Positions 1-7,425 of a stretch of DNA of 10,905 nt are shown here, one piece after another. The notes below the pieces were generated by a model. The model worked only from the letters and a program-made list of their open reading frames with translations. It was not told where the DNA came from and made no database searches. The stretch's first letter is position 1, and each line of letters starts with the position of its first letter. This DNA is from an uncultured Roseovarius sp. (GTDB lineage Bacteria; Pseudomonadota; Alphaproteobacteria; Rhodobacterales; Rhodobacteraceae): positions 1 through 10,905 of the forward strand of contig CAJXKX010000029.1 of assembly GCA_913055965.1 (NCBI GenBank), given 5' to 3'. A program made the position numbers and the translations under genes.

Positions 1-1097
1 TCCTCGGCGCGATCAACATGATCACCACCTTCCTCAACATGCGCGCGCCGGGCATGACGCTGTTCAAGGTGCCGCTCTTCGCGTGGTCGATCTTCGTCAC
101 CGCATGGCTGATCCTGCTGGCCCTGCCGGTTCTCGCGGGCGCGATCACCATGCTGCTGACCGACCGCAATTTCGGCACCACCTTCTTCGACCCGGCGGGC
201 GGCGGCGACCCGGTGCTCTACCAGCACATCCTGTGGTTCTTCGGCCACCCGGAGGTGTATATCATCATCCTGCCCGGCTTCGGCATCATCTCCCACGTGA
301 TCGCCACCTTCTCGCGCAAGCCCGTGTTCGGCTACCTGCCGATGGTCTGGGCCATGATCGCGATCGGCTTCCTGGGCTTCATCGTCTGGGCGCACCACAT
401 GTACACCGTGGGCATGAGCCTCACGCAGCAGAGCTATTTCATGCTCGCCACGATGGTCATCGCGGTGCCCACCGGGGTCAAGGTATTCAGCTGGATCGCC
501 ACCATGTGGGGCGGCTCGGTCGAGTTCCGCACGCCCATGCTCTGGGCCTTCGGCTTCCTGTTCCTGTTCACGGTTGGCGGCGTCACCGGCATCGTGCTCA
601 GCCAGGCAGCGGTGGACCGCGCCTATCACGACACCTACTACGTCGTGGCGCATTTCCACTACGTGATGAGCCTCGGTGCGGTGTTCGCGATCTTCGCCGG
701 CATCTACTTCTACTTCCCCAAGATGACGGGCCGCATGATCCCGGAATGGATGGGCAAGGTGCATTTCTGGGCGATGTTCGTCGGTGCCAACCTCACCTTC
801 TTCCCGCAGCACTTCCTGGGCCGCCAGGGCATGCCGCGCCGCTATATCGACTACCCCGAGGCCTTCGCGCTGTGGAACTGGTGGTCGTCCGTGGGCGCGT
901 TCATCTCCTTCGCGAGCTTCGTGTTCTTCTTCGGCGTGATCTTCTACGCGCTGTTCCGCGGCGCCCGCGTGACCGAGGCGAACCCGTGGAACGAATACGC
1001 CGACACGCTGGAATGGACCCTGCCCTCGCCGCCGCCCGAGCACACGTTCGAGACGCTGCCCAAGCGCGAGGACTGGGACAAGCAGCCGGCCCACTGA
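1..1097 (+). CDS. ctaD: Cytochrome c oxidase subunit I, aa3 type (5'-truncated by window edge)
   Basis: This is the catalytic subunit of the inner-membrane aa3 oxidase, which reduces oxygen to water with electrons from cytochrome c and pumps protons. The reading frame is already open at base 3, so the true start lies outside the window. If the first internal Met (base 18) is residue 200, every known ligand falls on its remembered Paracoccus denitrificans number: CuB ligands His276, His325 and His326, the cross-linked Tyr280 (HPEVY motif), K-channel Lys354, heme a3 His411 and heme a His413 (HFHYV), and the Arg473-Arg474 pair (MPRRYIDYP). The predicted full length, about 558 residues, also fits. 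Most of the last seven transmembrane helices are visible. No key residue is missing in this part. No oxidase subunit gene follows; the gene ends in a hairpin terminator and faces a LysR gene. The family is certain; the aa3 rather than quinol-oxidase assignment is strong, from overall similarity. Confidence 0.97.
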   Translation, partial: LGAINMITTFLNMRAPGMTLFKVPLFAWSIFVTAWLILLALPVLAGAITMLLTDRNFGTTFFDPAGGGDPVLYQHILWFFGHPEVYIIILPGFGIISHVIATFSRKPVFGYLPMVWAMIAIGFLGFIVWAHHMYTVGMSLTQQSYFMLATMVIAVPTGVKVFSWIATMWGGSVEFRTPMLWAFGFLFLFTVGGVTGIVLSQAAVDRAYHDTYYVVAHFHYVMSLGAVFAIFAGIYFYFPKMTGRMIPEWMGKVHFWAMFVGANLTFFPQHFLGRQGMPRRYIDYPEAFALWNWWSSVGAFISFASFVFFFGVIFYALFRGARVTEANPWNEYADTLEWTLPSPPPEHTFETLPKREDWDKQPAH

Positions 1098-1121
1098 CAA
1101 CCGGCTGACACGACAGGCAAG

Positions 1122-1153
1122 ACGGCCCCGGGCACCCCGCCCGGGGCCGTTTT
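1122..1153 (+). terminator. Intrinsic terminator of ctaD
   Basis: An 11-bp perfect GC-rich inverted repeat (ACGGCCCCGGG at 1122-1132, its complement at 1140-1150) encloses a 7-base loop and is followed by a run of four T. It lies 24 bases after the ctaD stop. The T run touches the stop codon of the convergent LysR gene. On the minus strand the hairpin is followed by only a short T pair, so termination is expected mainly for ctaD. Confidence 0.85.
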
Positions 1154-2079
1154 CATTCCATCCGCAGCACGCCGGAAAACCGCGTCTGCGCCACCTCGCG
1201 GATCACCGCCGCCACCCGGTCGATCAGCCCCCCGCGCGCGGCCCGCCGCCGCCATGCCAGCCCCACCGAGCGCATGAACCGGTCCCCGCGAAAGCGGAGC
1301 AGCGCCACATCACCCGCCCCGGGCCGCACCTCCGACCCGGCATAGAGCGCGGGCAGAAAGCTCGCCCCCATCCCCAGCGCCGTCATCTGCCGCAACGCAT
1401 CGAGGCTCGACCCCTCGTAATCCTGCCGCAGCCGCGCCCCCACCTCCTCGCAGAGCGCCGCGATCTGGTTGTGCAGCGGATAGCCCGGCGGCAGGGCCAG
1501 GATGTCGAGCCCCGCGAGATCGGCATCCGCCACGCCCCCCCGCCCGGCCAGCGGATGATCCTGCGCCACCGCCAGCCTGAGCGGCTCGCGGAACAGCCGC
1601 GCCGAGGCCAGATCGCCCGAGCGCACCGGCAATTGCGCCAGCACGAGGTCGTGCCGCCCCTCCAGCAACTCCTCCTGCAGCACCAGCGGCGGCGCATCGC
1701 GGATCACCAGTTTCAGCCCCGGCAGGTCGCGCCGCAGACGTTCCACCACATGCGGCAGGAAATAGGGCCCCAGCGTCGGGCTCGCGCCCAGCCGGATGGT
1801 GCCGGTCTCTCCCGCGCGGCTCGCCAGCGCGCCCAGCGCCTCGGCCTCGTCCAGCACGCGCCGCGCCTGCGCCAGCACCTCGCGCCCGGCGGGCGTCAGG
1901 ATCGCACCGCGCCCGCCCCGCTCAACCAGCGCCAGCCCCAAAGCCCCCTCCAGCCGCAGGATCTGCTGGCTCAGCGAGGGCTGGCTCACGCCCGCGCGCT
2001 CGGCCGCCTTGCGGTAATGCCCGGCCTCGGCGAGCGCCCGGAAATAGCGCAACTGCCGCAAGGTGATCTCGTCGCTCAT
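1153..2079 (-). CDS. LysR-family transcriptional regulator, OxyR-like but without the peroxidatic Cys
   Basis: A 308-residue LysR-type regulator. The N-terminal winged helix-turn-helix (about residues 6-64) has the family signature around AAERAGVSQPSLSQQILRLE; the rest is the two-lobed effector domain (about 93-300). The ATG at 2077-2079 is chosen because GGAGG sits five bases upstream; an in-frame ATG at 2109 would add ten residues but has no ribosome site. The effector domain aligns by eye with OxyR around E. coli Cys199-Cys208: the stretch GYPLHNQIAALC has Pro201 where OxyR has the peroxide-reactive Cys199, and Cys210 where OxyR has Cys208. It is the only Cys in the protein. Classical disulfide sensing is therefore unlikely, and a small-molecule ligand is more probable. 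The gene is convergent with ctaD and divergent from the DUF465 gene, which is a possible target along with lysR itself. Family assignment is firm; ligand and regulon are unknown. Confidence 0.93.
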   Translation of the reverse strand: MSDEITLRQLRYFRALAEAGHYRKAAERAGVSQPSLSQQILRLEGALGLALVERGGRGAILTPAGREVLAQARRVLDEAEALGALASRAGETGTIRLGASPTLGPYFLPHVVERLRRDLPGLKLVIRDAPPLVLQEELLEGRHDLVLAQLPVRSGDLASARLFREPLRLAVAQDHPLAGRGGVADADLAGLDILALPPGYPLHNQIAALCEEVGARLRQDYEGSSLDALRQMTALGMGASFLPALYAGSEVRPGAGDVALLRFRGDRFMRSVGLAWRRRAARGGLIDRVAAVIREVAQTRFSGVLRME

Positions 2080-2104
2080 CCCGCCCTCCAATTCGATAGG
2101 AAAT

Positions 2105-2132
2105 GCCAATCAAACTATATCGATCAATTGGC
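2105..2132. promoter_or_regulatory. Candidate LysR operator: GCCAAT-N16-ATTGGC dyad
   Basis: A perfect 6-bp inverted repeat, GCCAAT (2105-2110) and ATTGGC (2127-2132), has arm centres 22 bases apart, about two helical turns. It covers the -10 element, part of the spacer and the presumed start point of the LysR promoter. A looser second dyad, CGATAG (2094-2099) against CTATATCG (2115-2122), overlaps it. LysR regulators commonly bind such interrupted dyads next to their own gene and repress it. That this protein binds here is an inference from position. Confidence 0.4.
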
Positions 2133-2142
2133 TTTTCCTCAA
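2114..2142 (-). promoter_or_regulatory. Probable sigma70-type promoter of the LysR gene
   Basis: Read on the minus strand there is TTGAGG (plus positions 2137-2142), a 17-base spacer, then TATAGT (2114-2119). These are 4/6 and 5/6 matches to TTGACA and TATAAT at ideal spacing. The start point would fall near 2107, giving a leader of about 28 bases that contains the GGAGG ribosome site. Found by eye; no statistical scoring was done. Confidence 0.55.
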
Positions 2143-2202
2143 CTCACGCCTCCCTATCTCAACTGCACAAGACAGGTTCACGCAGCATCAACGGAGACTT
2201 CG

Positions 2203-2433
2203 ATGATATCCGCCAGAAAGGTTTCGCCCCGGTCGCTCATGGCCCGCATCGCCACGCTGCGCCAGCGCCACCGCGCCCTCGATGCCCGCATCCTCGACGA
2301 GGAACGCCGCCCGATGCCCGACATGGCCCGGCTCAAGCGCCTCAAGCAGGAACGGCTCGGGCTCAAGGACGCGATCGCGGTCACGCGGATGACCCTCGAC
2401 CGGCTCGCGCCCGACACCACCCGCACCGCCTGA
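2203..2433 (+). CDS. DUF465 / YdcH-like small helical protein
   Basis: A 76-residue, strongly charged, all-helical protein. From about residue 13 it shows the DUF465 (YdcH-like) pattern: a first helix with LRQRHRALDARI, a turn rich in Pro and Asp, then a second helix with RLKRLKQERLGLKDAI. Together these would form a helical hairpin or coiled coil. No signal peptide or membrane segment is seen. The start at 2203 has GGAG seven bases upstream; a later ATG at 2239 fits the family's usual length of about 55-70 residues but lacks a ribosome site. The gene is transcribed away from the LysR gene across a 123-base AT-rich gap and could be controlled by it. The molecular function of DUF465 proteins is unknown and nothing here clarifies it. 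An A-tract/T-tract hairpin follows the stop. Confidence 0.75.
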   Translation: MISARKVSPRSLMARIATLRQRHRALDARILDEERRPMPDMARLKRLKQERLGLKDAIAVTRMTLDRLAPDTTRTA

Positions 2434-2791
2434 CCGCACCCGCCCTCGCTCACGGACACGCCCTCTCTCACGAAAAGGCCCTCAGGATGCCCTTTTTCTA
2501 CGTCGCCCTCATGTCCACCCGTTTCTTTCACAGCGCCCGCTTCGACGAGCTTCGGGACGCGCTTGCCGAGGGGCCCGAACGGCCCGGCAAGGGCGGCCCG
2601 CCCCTCGACAAGGGCTGAGCGAGCGCTTGTTCCGGGCCTGTCGCAAATCGGGGAGAGCGGCAGGCCCGGCCCCAACCACCCCGCCCCGCCGGACGCTGAC
2701 GCTTGGCCGCGCCGATGCGTCGCTTTACCGGGTTTCCGGCCCCTGCCCCGCGTGCTACGCAACCCGCACGCAACGACAGGGACCGCCCGCG
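2434..2791. other. 358-base stretch without a convincing gene
   Basis: Between the DUF465 gene and folB I see the hairpin described above, then GC-rich sequence with no recognisable protein on either strand. A short open frame at 2487-2618 (43 codons) lacks a properly spaced ribosome site and overlaps the hairpin. The folB-folP promoter should lie here, but no -35/-10 pair stands out; GC-rich alphaproteobacterial promoters are often weakly conserved. No tRNA or obvious structured RNA was recognised. Confidence 0.5.
2472..2498 (+). terminator. Possible terminator after the DUF465 gene
   Basis: GAAAAGG (2472-2478) can pair with CCTTTTTC (2491-2498) around a 12-base loop; a C-G pair can be added if one C is bulged. 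The T5 run is part of the 3' arm. The stem is AT-rich and imperfect, so this is a moderate-to-weak candidate, supported mainly by its place 39 bases after the stop codon. Confidence 0.35.
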
Positions 2792-3712
2792 ATGAGCCAC
2801 GAAATCCGCCTCGCCTTCGAGCACCCACAGGCCCGCGCCCGCGCCACCGCGCCCGATGGACCGCTGGATCGCATCTCGGTGCGCGACCACGTGGTCGAGG
2901 TCGAGATCGGCGCCTTCCAGGCAGAGCGCGGCACCACCCAGCGCATCGCCTTCAACGTGGTGGTCGAGGTGCGCCCGATGACCGGCGCGCTCGACGACGA
3001 CGTGGATCGTATCCTCTCCTATGACCGCGTGACCGAGGCGATCGAGGCCGCGCTCGCCGAGGAGCGGCTTAACCTGCTCGAAACGCTCGCCCAGCGCATC
3101 GCCGAGCGCATCCTGTGGGAGCCGCAGGCGGTGCGCTGCTTCGTCCGCATCGAAAAGCTCGACCGCGGCCCCGGCGCACTCGGGGTCGAGATCGTGCGCG
3201 CGGCGGGCGACCTGCCCTCCGCCGCCGCCCCCGATACCGCGCCGCACCCACATGTGGTGTTTCTCACCAACCCGGCCATCGCCTCGCCCAACCTCGGGCG
3301 CTGGCTCGATCAGCTTCAGGCCCGGGCCGAGCCGGTGATCCTCTGCGTGGGCCACCCCGACACGCCCGCACCGCAGACCGGCCACCGCATGACCCAGCGC
3401 CGCGTGGACCTGCTGGCGCTCGAACAGAACGCCTGGGTGCTGGCCGGGCGCGACGACCGCTGCGTCGTGGTCGCCACCCGCACCGAGCTCGACTGGGCCA
3501 TGAAACACGGTCAGATCAGCGTCTGGGCCCCCTCCAAGATCGTGCTCGACGCAGTCGAAGGCCCGGCCCCCGCGACCCATGATCCGGTCGATCTCGCGGC
3601 GTGGTTCGCGGGCCATATCGAGGCGTCGGACCTGCTGCTCATCGGCGCGCCCCCGCCCGCGGCCTCCCGCGTGCCGGTGCTGATCCAGGACATCGCGCGC
3701 TCCGGCCTCTAG
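2792..3712 (+). CDS. folB: Dihydroneopterin aldolase with C-terminal amino-acid-kinase-like domain
   Basis: Dihydroneopterin aldolase splits 7,8-dihydroneopterin into 6-hydroxymethyl-7,8-dihydropterin and glycolaldehyde in folate synthesis. The FolB domain is residues about 27-138: a first strand and turn with IGAFQAERGTTQ (Glu45), LSYDRVTEAI (Tyr77), LNLLETLAQRIAERI (Glu97) and VRIEKLDRGPGALGVEI (Lys122), matching the conserved Glu, Tyr, Glu and Lys of the family. FolB is usually about 120 residues; this protein has 306. Residues about 153-306 resemble an amino acid kinase fold, with GHRM...LLALEQNAWVLAG and a W-PS...DPVDLAAWFAG...DLLLIG pattern, but the glycine-rich nucleotide-binding motifs (KxGGS, GGG) are absent, so it is probably not an active kinase. 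The ATG at 2792 has AGGGA about nine bases upstream. The stop codon directly abuts the folP start, so the two are surely co-translated. The FolB assignment is strong; the C-terminal domain call is tentative. Confidence 0.9.
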   Translation: MSHEIRLAFEHPQARARATAPDGPLDRISVRDHVVEVEIGAFQAERGTTQRIAFNVVVEVRPMTGALDDDVDRILSYDRVTEAIEAALAEERLNLLETLAQRIAERILWEPQAVRCFVRIEKLDRGPGALGVEIVRAAGDLPSAAAPDTAPHPHVVFLTNPAIASPNLGRWLDQLQARAEPVILCVGHPDTPAPQTGHRMTQRRVDLLALEQNAWVLAGRDDRCVVVATRTELDWAMKHGQISVWAPSKIVLDAVEGPAPATHDPVDLAAWFAGHIEASDLLLIGAPPPAASRVPVLIQDIARSGL

Positions 3713-4714
3713 ATGAGCTATTACCGCCCCATCCCCCGCACCGACCCGCTCCGCCCCGAGGGTGCCCTGCCGCTCGCGGGCGGCTGGTGCTGGTTCGATA
3801 CGGTCGAGGTGCTCGCCCGCGACGCAGCCCCCCGCCTGATCCCCGCCCGCGACCTGCCCCAGGACGTGGCCGCGCGCCTCACCGCGCCGCGCCCGCCGCT
3901 CGCGGGCATGGCGATGGACGCACCGCGCCTCATGGGCATTCTCAACGTCACGCCCGACAGCTTTTCTGATGGCGGGCAGCATTTCGACCATGCGACCGCG
4001 GCCGCCCATGCCCGCGCCATGACCGCAGCGGGTGCCGATATCCTCGACGTGGGCGGCGAATCCACCCGCCCCGGGGCCGCGCCCGTCCCCGTTGACCAGG
4101 AAATCGCCCGCACTGCCCCGGTGATCGCCGCCCTCCGCGCCGACATGGCCGTGCCGATCTCCATCGACACCCGCAAGACCCCGGTCGCCGACGCGGCCCG
4201 TCGCGCGGGGGCCAATCTCGTCAACGACGTGTCGGGCTTCACCTTCGACAGCGCGCTCGCCCCCTTCGCCTCGCAACATGCCCTTCCGGTCTGCGTCATG
4301 CACGCGCAGGGCACTCCCGAGACGATGCAGCACGATCCCCGCTACGACGACGTTCTGCTCGATGTCTACGATTGGCTCGCGGCGCGCGTCGCGGCGCTCG
4401 CCGCCCTCGGCATCCCGCGCGGGCGCATCGCCGTCGATCCCGGCATCGGCTTTGGCAAGACCCGCGCCCACAACCTGCGCCTTCTGCAGGGGATATCGCT
4501 GTTTCATGCGCTCGGCTGCCCGATCCTGCTCGGGGCCTCGCGCAAGCGGTTCATCGGCGACCTCACCGGCACGCCCACAGCCGCCGACCGCGTGCCCGGC
4601 TCGCTCTCCATCGCGGTGATGGCCGCCGGACAGGGCGTGCAGATCATGCGCGTCCATGACGTGGCCCAGACACGCGCCGCGCTCACCCTGTGGGACGCCG
4701 TGCGCACTTGCTGA
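3713..4714 (+). CDS. folP: Dihydropteroate synthase
   Basis: Joins 6-hydroxymethyl-7,8-dihydropterin pyrophosphate to p-aminobenzoate to give dihydropteroate; this is the cytosolic sulfonamide target. The TIM barrel spans about residues 72-330 with all signature loops: MGILNVTPDSFSDGG (74-88), GGESTRPGA (114-122), IDTRK (151-155), NDVSG (171-175), MHAQGTPETMQ (196-206), DPGIGFGKT (242-250), GASRKRFIG (274-282) and MRVHDV (312-317). At 333 residues it is about 50 longer than E. coli FolP. The surplus is an N-terminal segment of about 70 residues (with GGWCWFDTVEVL) that I have no function for. The start is fixed by the TAG-ATG junction with folB. No Shine-Dalgarno sequence is visible in the 20 bases before it, so translation probably depends on ribosomes finishing folB. 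folK and glmM, frequent neighbours elsewhere, are not present here. Confidence 0.96.
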   Translation: MSYYRPIPRTDPLRPEGALPLAGGWCWFDTVEVLARDAAPRLIPARDLPQDVAARLTAPRPPLAGMAMDAPRLMGILNVTPDSFSDGGQHFDHATAAAHARAMTAAGADILDVGGESTRPGAAPVPVDQEIARTAPVIAALRADMAVPISIDTRKTPVADAARRAGANLVNDVSGFTFDSALAPFASQHALPVCVMHAQGTPETMQHDPRYDDVLLDVYDWLAARVAALAALGIPRGRIAVDPGIGFGKTRAHNLRLLQGISLFHALGCPILLGASRKRFIGDLTGTPTAADRVPGSLSIAVMAAGQGVQIMRVHDVAQTRAALTLWDAVRTC

Positions 4715-4779
4715 ATCGCGACCACGGGGCCGACATCATCCCCGGATTTGCACCGATACTTGCCAGATTCCGGCCTGAC

Positions 4780-4815
4780 CGCACGGTTATCCCCACGACC
4801 CGTGCGACTCGCACG
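4780..4815. terminator. Alternative hairpins between convergent folP and EamA genes
   Basis: CGTGCG (4801-4806) can pair with CGCACG (4810-4815) in a tight 3-base loop, or, extended to CCGTGCG (4800-4806), with CGCACGG (4780-4786) around a 13-base loop. The two structures exclude each other. No T run follows on either strand. The element lies in the 109-base gap between two converging genes, where a two-way terminator is expected, but evidence for termination is weak. Confidence 0.35.
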
Positions 4816-4823
4816 CCGACCCG

Positions 4824-5747
4824 TCAGGTTGGCCGCTCCGCGAACAGCCGCCGCAGTGCGCCCCATTGGCTGATCGCCACCCCCGCGAGGATCATCGCCA
4901 TCGCCAGGAACAGCCGCGGCGGCACCGTCTCGGCGAGAAAGAGCGCGCCCAGGATCACCGACCAGACCGGCACCATGTAGTTGACCAGGCCGAAGAATCC
5001 CGGGCCCGCCTCGCGTGTGACCTGCACCAGCAGGATCTGCGCCACCCCCGTAGGCAGGATACCGAGGTAAACGAGCGCGAGAAATCCCTTCCAGCTCAAT
5101 GCGTTGGGCACGCCCTCCACGATCAGCGCCACCGGCACGATCATTCCTGCCGCCAGCACCATCACCGCCGCCGCCAGCGCCAAGAGGTGCACCGGCGGGC
5201 ACAGCCGCGTCAGGATCGATCCCGTCGCATAGCACATCGCCGCGCCCAGACAGGCCAGTCTTGCCAACGATTCCAGATCCTTGCCGGTCGAAGCGAAAGC
5301 ATCCGCGCCGATCAGAACCACCACCCCGACGGTCCCCAGCACGAACCCCCCGACGCGCCGCAGGTGCATCCGCTCGCCCGGCACGAAGACATGCGCCAGC
5401 GGCAGGATCAGCAGCGGCACCGCCGCCATGCACACCCCCGCGAATCCCGAGGCGACGGATTGCTGTGCCCAGCCCAGAAGAGAGAAGGGAATGACGTTTG
5501 AAAACAGTGCCATGCAGAACGCAAATGCCCAGACCTTGCGCCCCGGTCCGGGCTCTGCCGCTGGCAGCCGCAGCCCCCGTATCCGCAGCAGCGAGAGCAG
5601 GAAAACAGCCCCCAGCGTGATCCGCACGGCGGCCACCGTGAACGGCCCCACGTCGCGCAGCGCCACGCTCAGCGTGGTAAAGGACGCCCCCCAGATCAGG
5701 CCCAACGCCCCGATCCGGAGCCAGTTGACCGGCGCGATATCCTGCAA
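4824..5747 (-). CDS. EamA/DMT-superfamily transporter (TTG start)
   Basis: A 307-residue integral membrane protein with two EamA repeats. About ten hydrophobic helices can be counted, five per half. The first half begins at GALGLIWGASFTTLSVAL, with the family's characteristic helix-1 Gly-x-x-W/F-G-x-x-F pattern, and ends near residue 148; the second half begins near residue 160 and closes with ALFLAETVPPRLFLAMAMILAG, typical of the last EamA helices. The positively charged C-terminal tail is short. Members export metabolites or amino acids by antiport or facilitated efflux; the substrate cannot be read from sequence. There is no ATG near the N-terminus. The first codon consistent with a complete helix 1 is TTG at 5745-5747, with GGAG six to seven bases upstream. 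It lies downstream of ilvC on the same strand but behind a hairpin, so it may be transcribed by read-through or from a promoter inside ilvC. Link to amino acid export is speculation. Confidence 0.92.
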   Translation of the reverse strand: MQDIAPVNWLRIGALGLIWGASFTTLSVALRDVGPFTVAAVRITLGAVFLLSLLRIRGLRLPAAEPGPGRKVWAFAFCMALFSNVIPFSLLGWAQQSVASGFAGVCMAAVPLLILPLAHVFVPGERMHLRRVGGFVLGTVGVVVLIGADAFASTGKDLESLARLACLGAAMCYATGSILTRLCPPVHLLALAAAVMVLAAGMIVPVALIVEGVPNALSWKGFLALVYLGILPTGVAQILLVQVTREAGPGFFGLVNYMVPVWSVILGALFLAETVPPRLFLAMAMILAGVAISQWGALRRLFAERPT

Positions 5748-5765
5748 GGGGTTCTCCGGAGTCTG

Positions 5766-5795
5766 GAAAGGGCACCCGCGACGGGGCGCCCTTTC
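5766..5795 (-). terminator. Hairpin between ilvC and the EamA gene
   Basis: GAAAGGGC (5766-5773) and GCCCTTTC (5788-5795) form an 8-bp perfect stem. Inside it CCC (5775-5777) can pair with GGG (5784-5786) after one mismatch. Read in the direction of ilvC transcription the hairpin lies 18 bases past the stop, but a genuine U run does not follow. It may be a terminator or attenuating element for ilvC, and it ends about seven bases before the ribosome site of the EamA gene. Confidence 0.55.
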
Positions 5796-5813
5796 CCTTT
5801 CAGGTCAATGGGT

Positions 5814-6836
<1,023 letters not shown>

Positions 6837-6882
6837 GGCGGTCTCCTTCTGGTCTGGTTGAATGGTCGCAGCCTAGACGGCG

Positions 6883-6912
6883 CGCATCGCAAAGACGCAT
6901 TATATTTCGCAT
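6883..6912. repeat. Three phased CGCAT direct repeats in the ilvC-lrp intergenic region
   Basis: CGCAT occurs at 6883-6887, 6896-6900 and 6908-6912, spaced 13 and 12 bases start to start, roughly one helical turn and so on a similar DNA face. The set brackets the TATAAT of the presumed ilvC promoter and lies in the most AT-rich stretch of the window. Binding by one of the adjacent Lrp-type proteins is plausible by position; the repeat does not match the E. coli Lrp consensus closely. Confidence 0.4.
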
Positions 6913-6927
6913 GATCTTGCCTTTAAT
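6899..6927 (-). promoter_or_regulatory. Candidate ilvC promoter
   Basis: On the minus strand a perfect TATAAT occupies plus positions 6899-6904. A -35 would fall at about 6921-6927, where TTAAAG (16-base spacer) or ATTAAA (17-base spacer) are only fair matches to TTGACA. A start near 6892 would leave a leader of about 55 bases, too short for a classical leader-peptide attenuator. The weak -35 suggests dependence on an activator. Confidence 0.45.
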
Positions 6928-6969
6928 TCAGGATAATCATTCACCAGAGGGCCACAGGATAAGAATATC

Positions 6970-7425
6970 ATGCTCGACGATATCGACAGGCGCATCCTCC
7001 GCCAATACCAGCACGCCCCGCATCTGGGCCCCGCGGACCTGGCGGAGCGCACCGGCCTCACCCCAGCCACCTGCGCGCGGCGGCTCGACCGGCTGCGCAG
7101 CGGCGGCATCATCCGCGCCAATCGCGCGGTGATCGACTGGCGCGCGCTGGGTTACGAAGTCGAGGTGTCTTTGCGCGTGGCGCTCGACAAGACCGATCCG
7201 CGCGCCTTCGACGAGTTCATCGCCGAAGCGAGGAACGTGCCAGAGGTCATTGAGATTCAAACATTTCTCGGTCGTGTCGATCTGCGCCTCTCGGTCATCG
7301 CCCGCGACATGGCGCATTACCAGGAGCTGTATCGCAGTGCCATCCTGAGCCTGCCGCATATCGCCGATATCGAGGCGCTGATGCATGTGGCGCGGATCAA
7401 GTCGGACGAGGGACTGCCGCTGTGA
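6970..7425 (+). CDS. Lrp/AsnC-family transcriptional regulator (first of pair)
   Basis: A 151-residue feast/famine regulator. It opens with LDDIDRRIL, the standard start of the family; the helix-turn-helix covers about residues 20-48 (LAERTGLTPATCARRLDRLRSGGII). The RAM effector/oligomerisation domain occupies about 65-140, with GRVDLRLSVIARD and SLPHIADIEALM corresponding to the usual GxxDYxLxVxxxD and LPGVxxIxT motifs; here Tyr of that motif is replaced by Leu105. Such proteins assemble as dimers to octamers and respond to amino acids. AGGA lies about ten bases before the ATG. The gene is divergent from ilvC and overlaps the next lrp gene by four bases, so the two are coupled. Likely candidates for control are ilvC, its own operon and the aminotransferase downstream. 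Effector unknown. Confidence 0.92.
   Translation: MLDDIDRRILRQYQHAPHLGPADLAERTGLTPATCARRLDRLRSGGIIRANRAVIDWRALGYEVEVSLRVALDKTDPRAFDEFIAEARNVPEVIEIQTFLGRVDLRLSVIARDMAHYQELYRSAILSLPHIADIEALMHVARIKSDEGLPL

Noticed and set aside
2487..2618. Possible 43-codon gene starting MPFFYVALMSTRFF
   Set aside because: No properly spaced ribosome site, overlaps a terminator-like hairpin, ends in low-complexity Pro/Gly/Lys and is not recognised; kept as unlikely rather than excluded.
2528..4657. Very long open frame (709 codons) on the minus strand across folB-folP
   Set aside because: It lies exactly antisense to two genes with unmistakable enzyme motifs, has a low-complexity Gly/Arg/Ala/His composition and shows no known domain; GC-rich DNA produces such shadows.
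4504..5775. 423-codon minus-strand frame overlapping the EamA gene and folP
   Set aside because: Out of frame with the ten-helix transporter; Gly/Arg-rich and spanning two convergent genes.
6837..6892. Leader-peptide attenuator upstream of ilvC
   Set aside because: The leader is only about 55 bases and contains no small open frame rich in Ile, Leu or Val codons.
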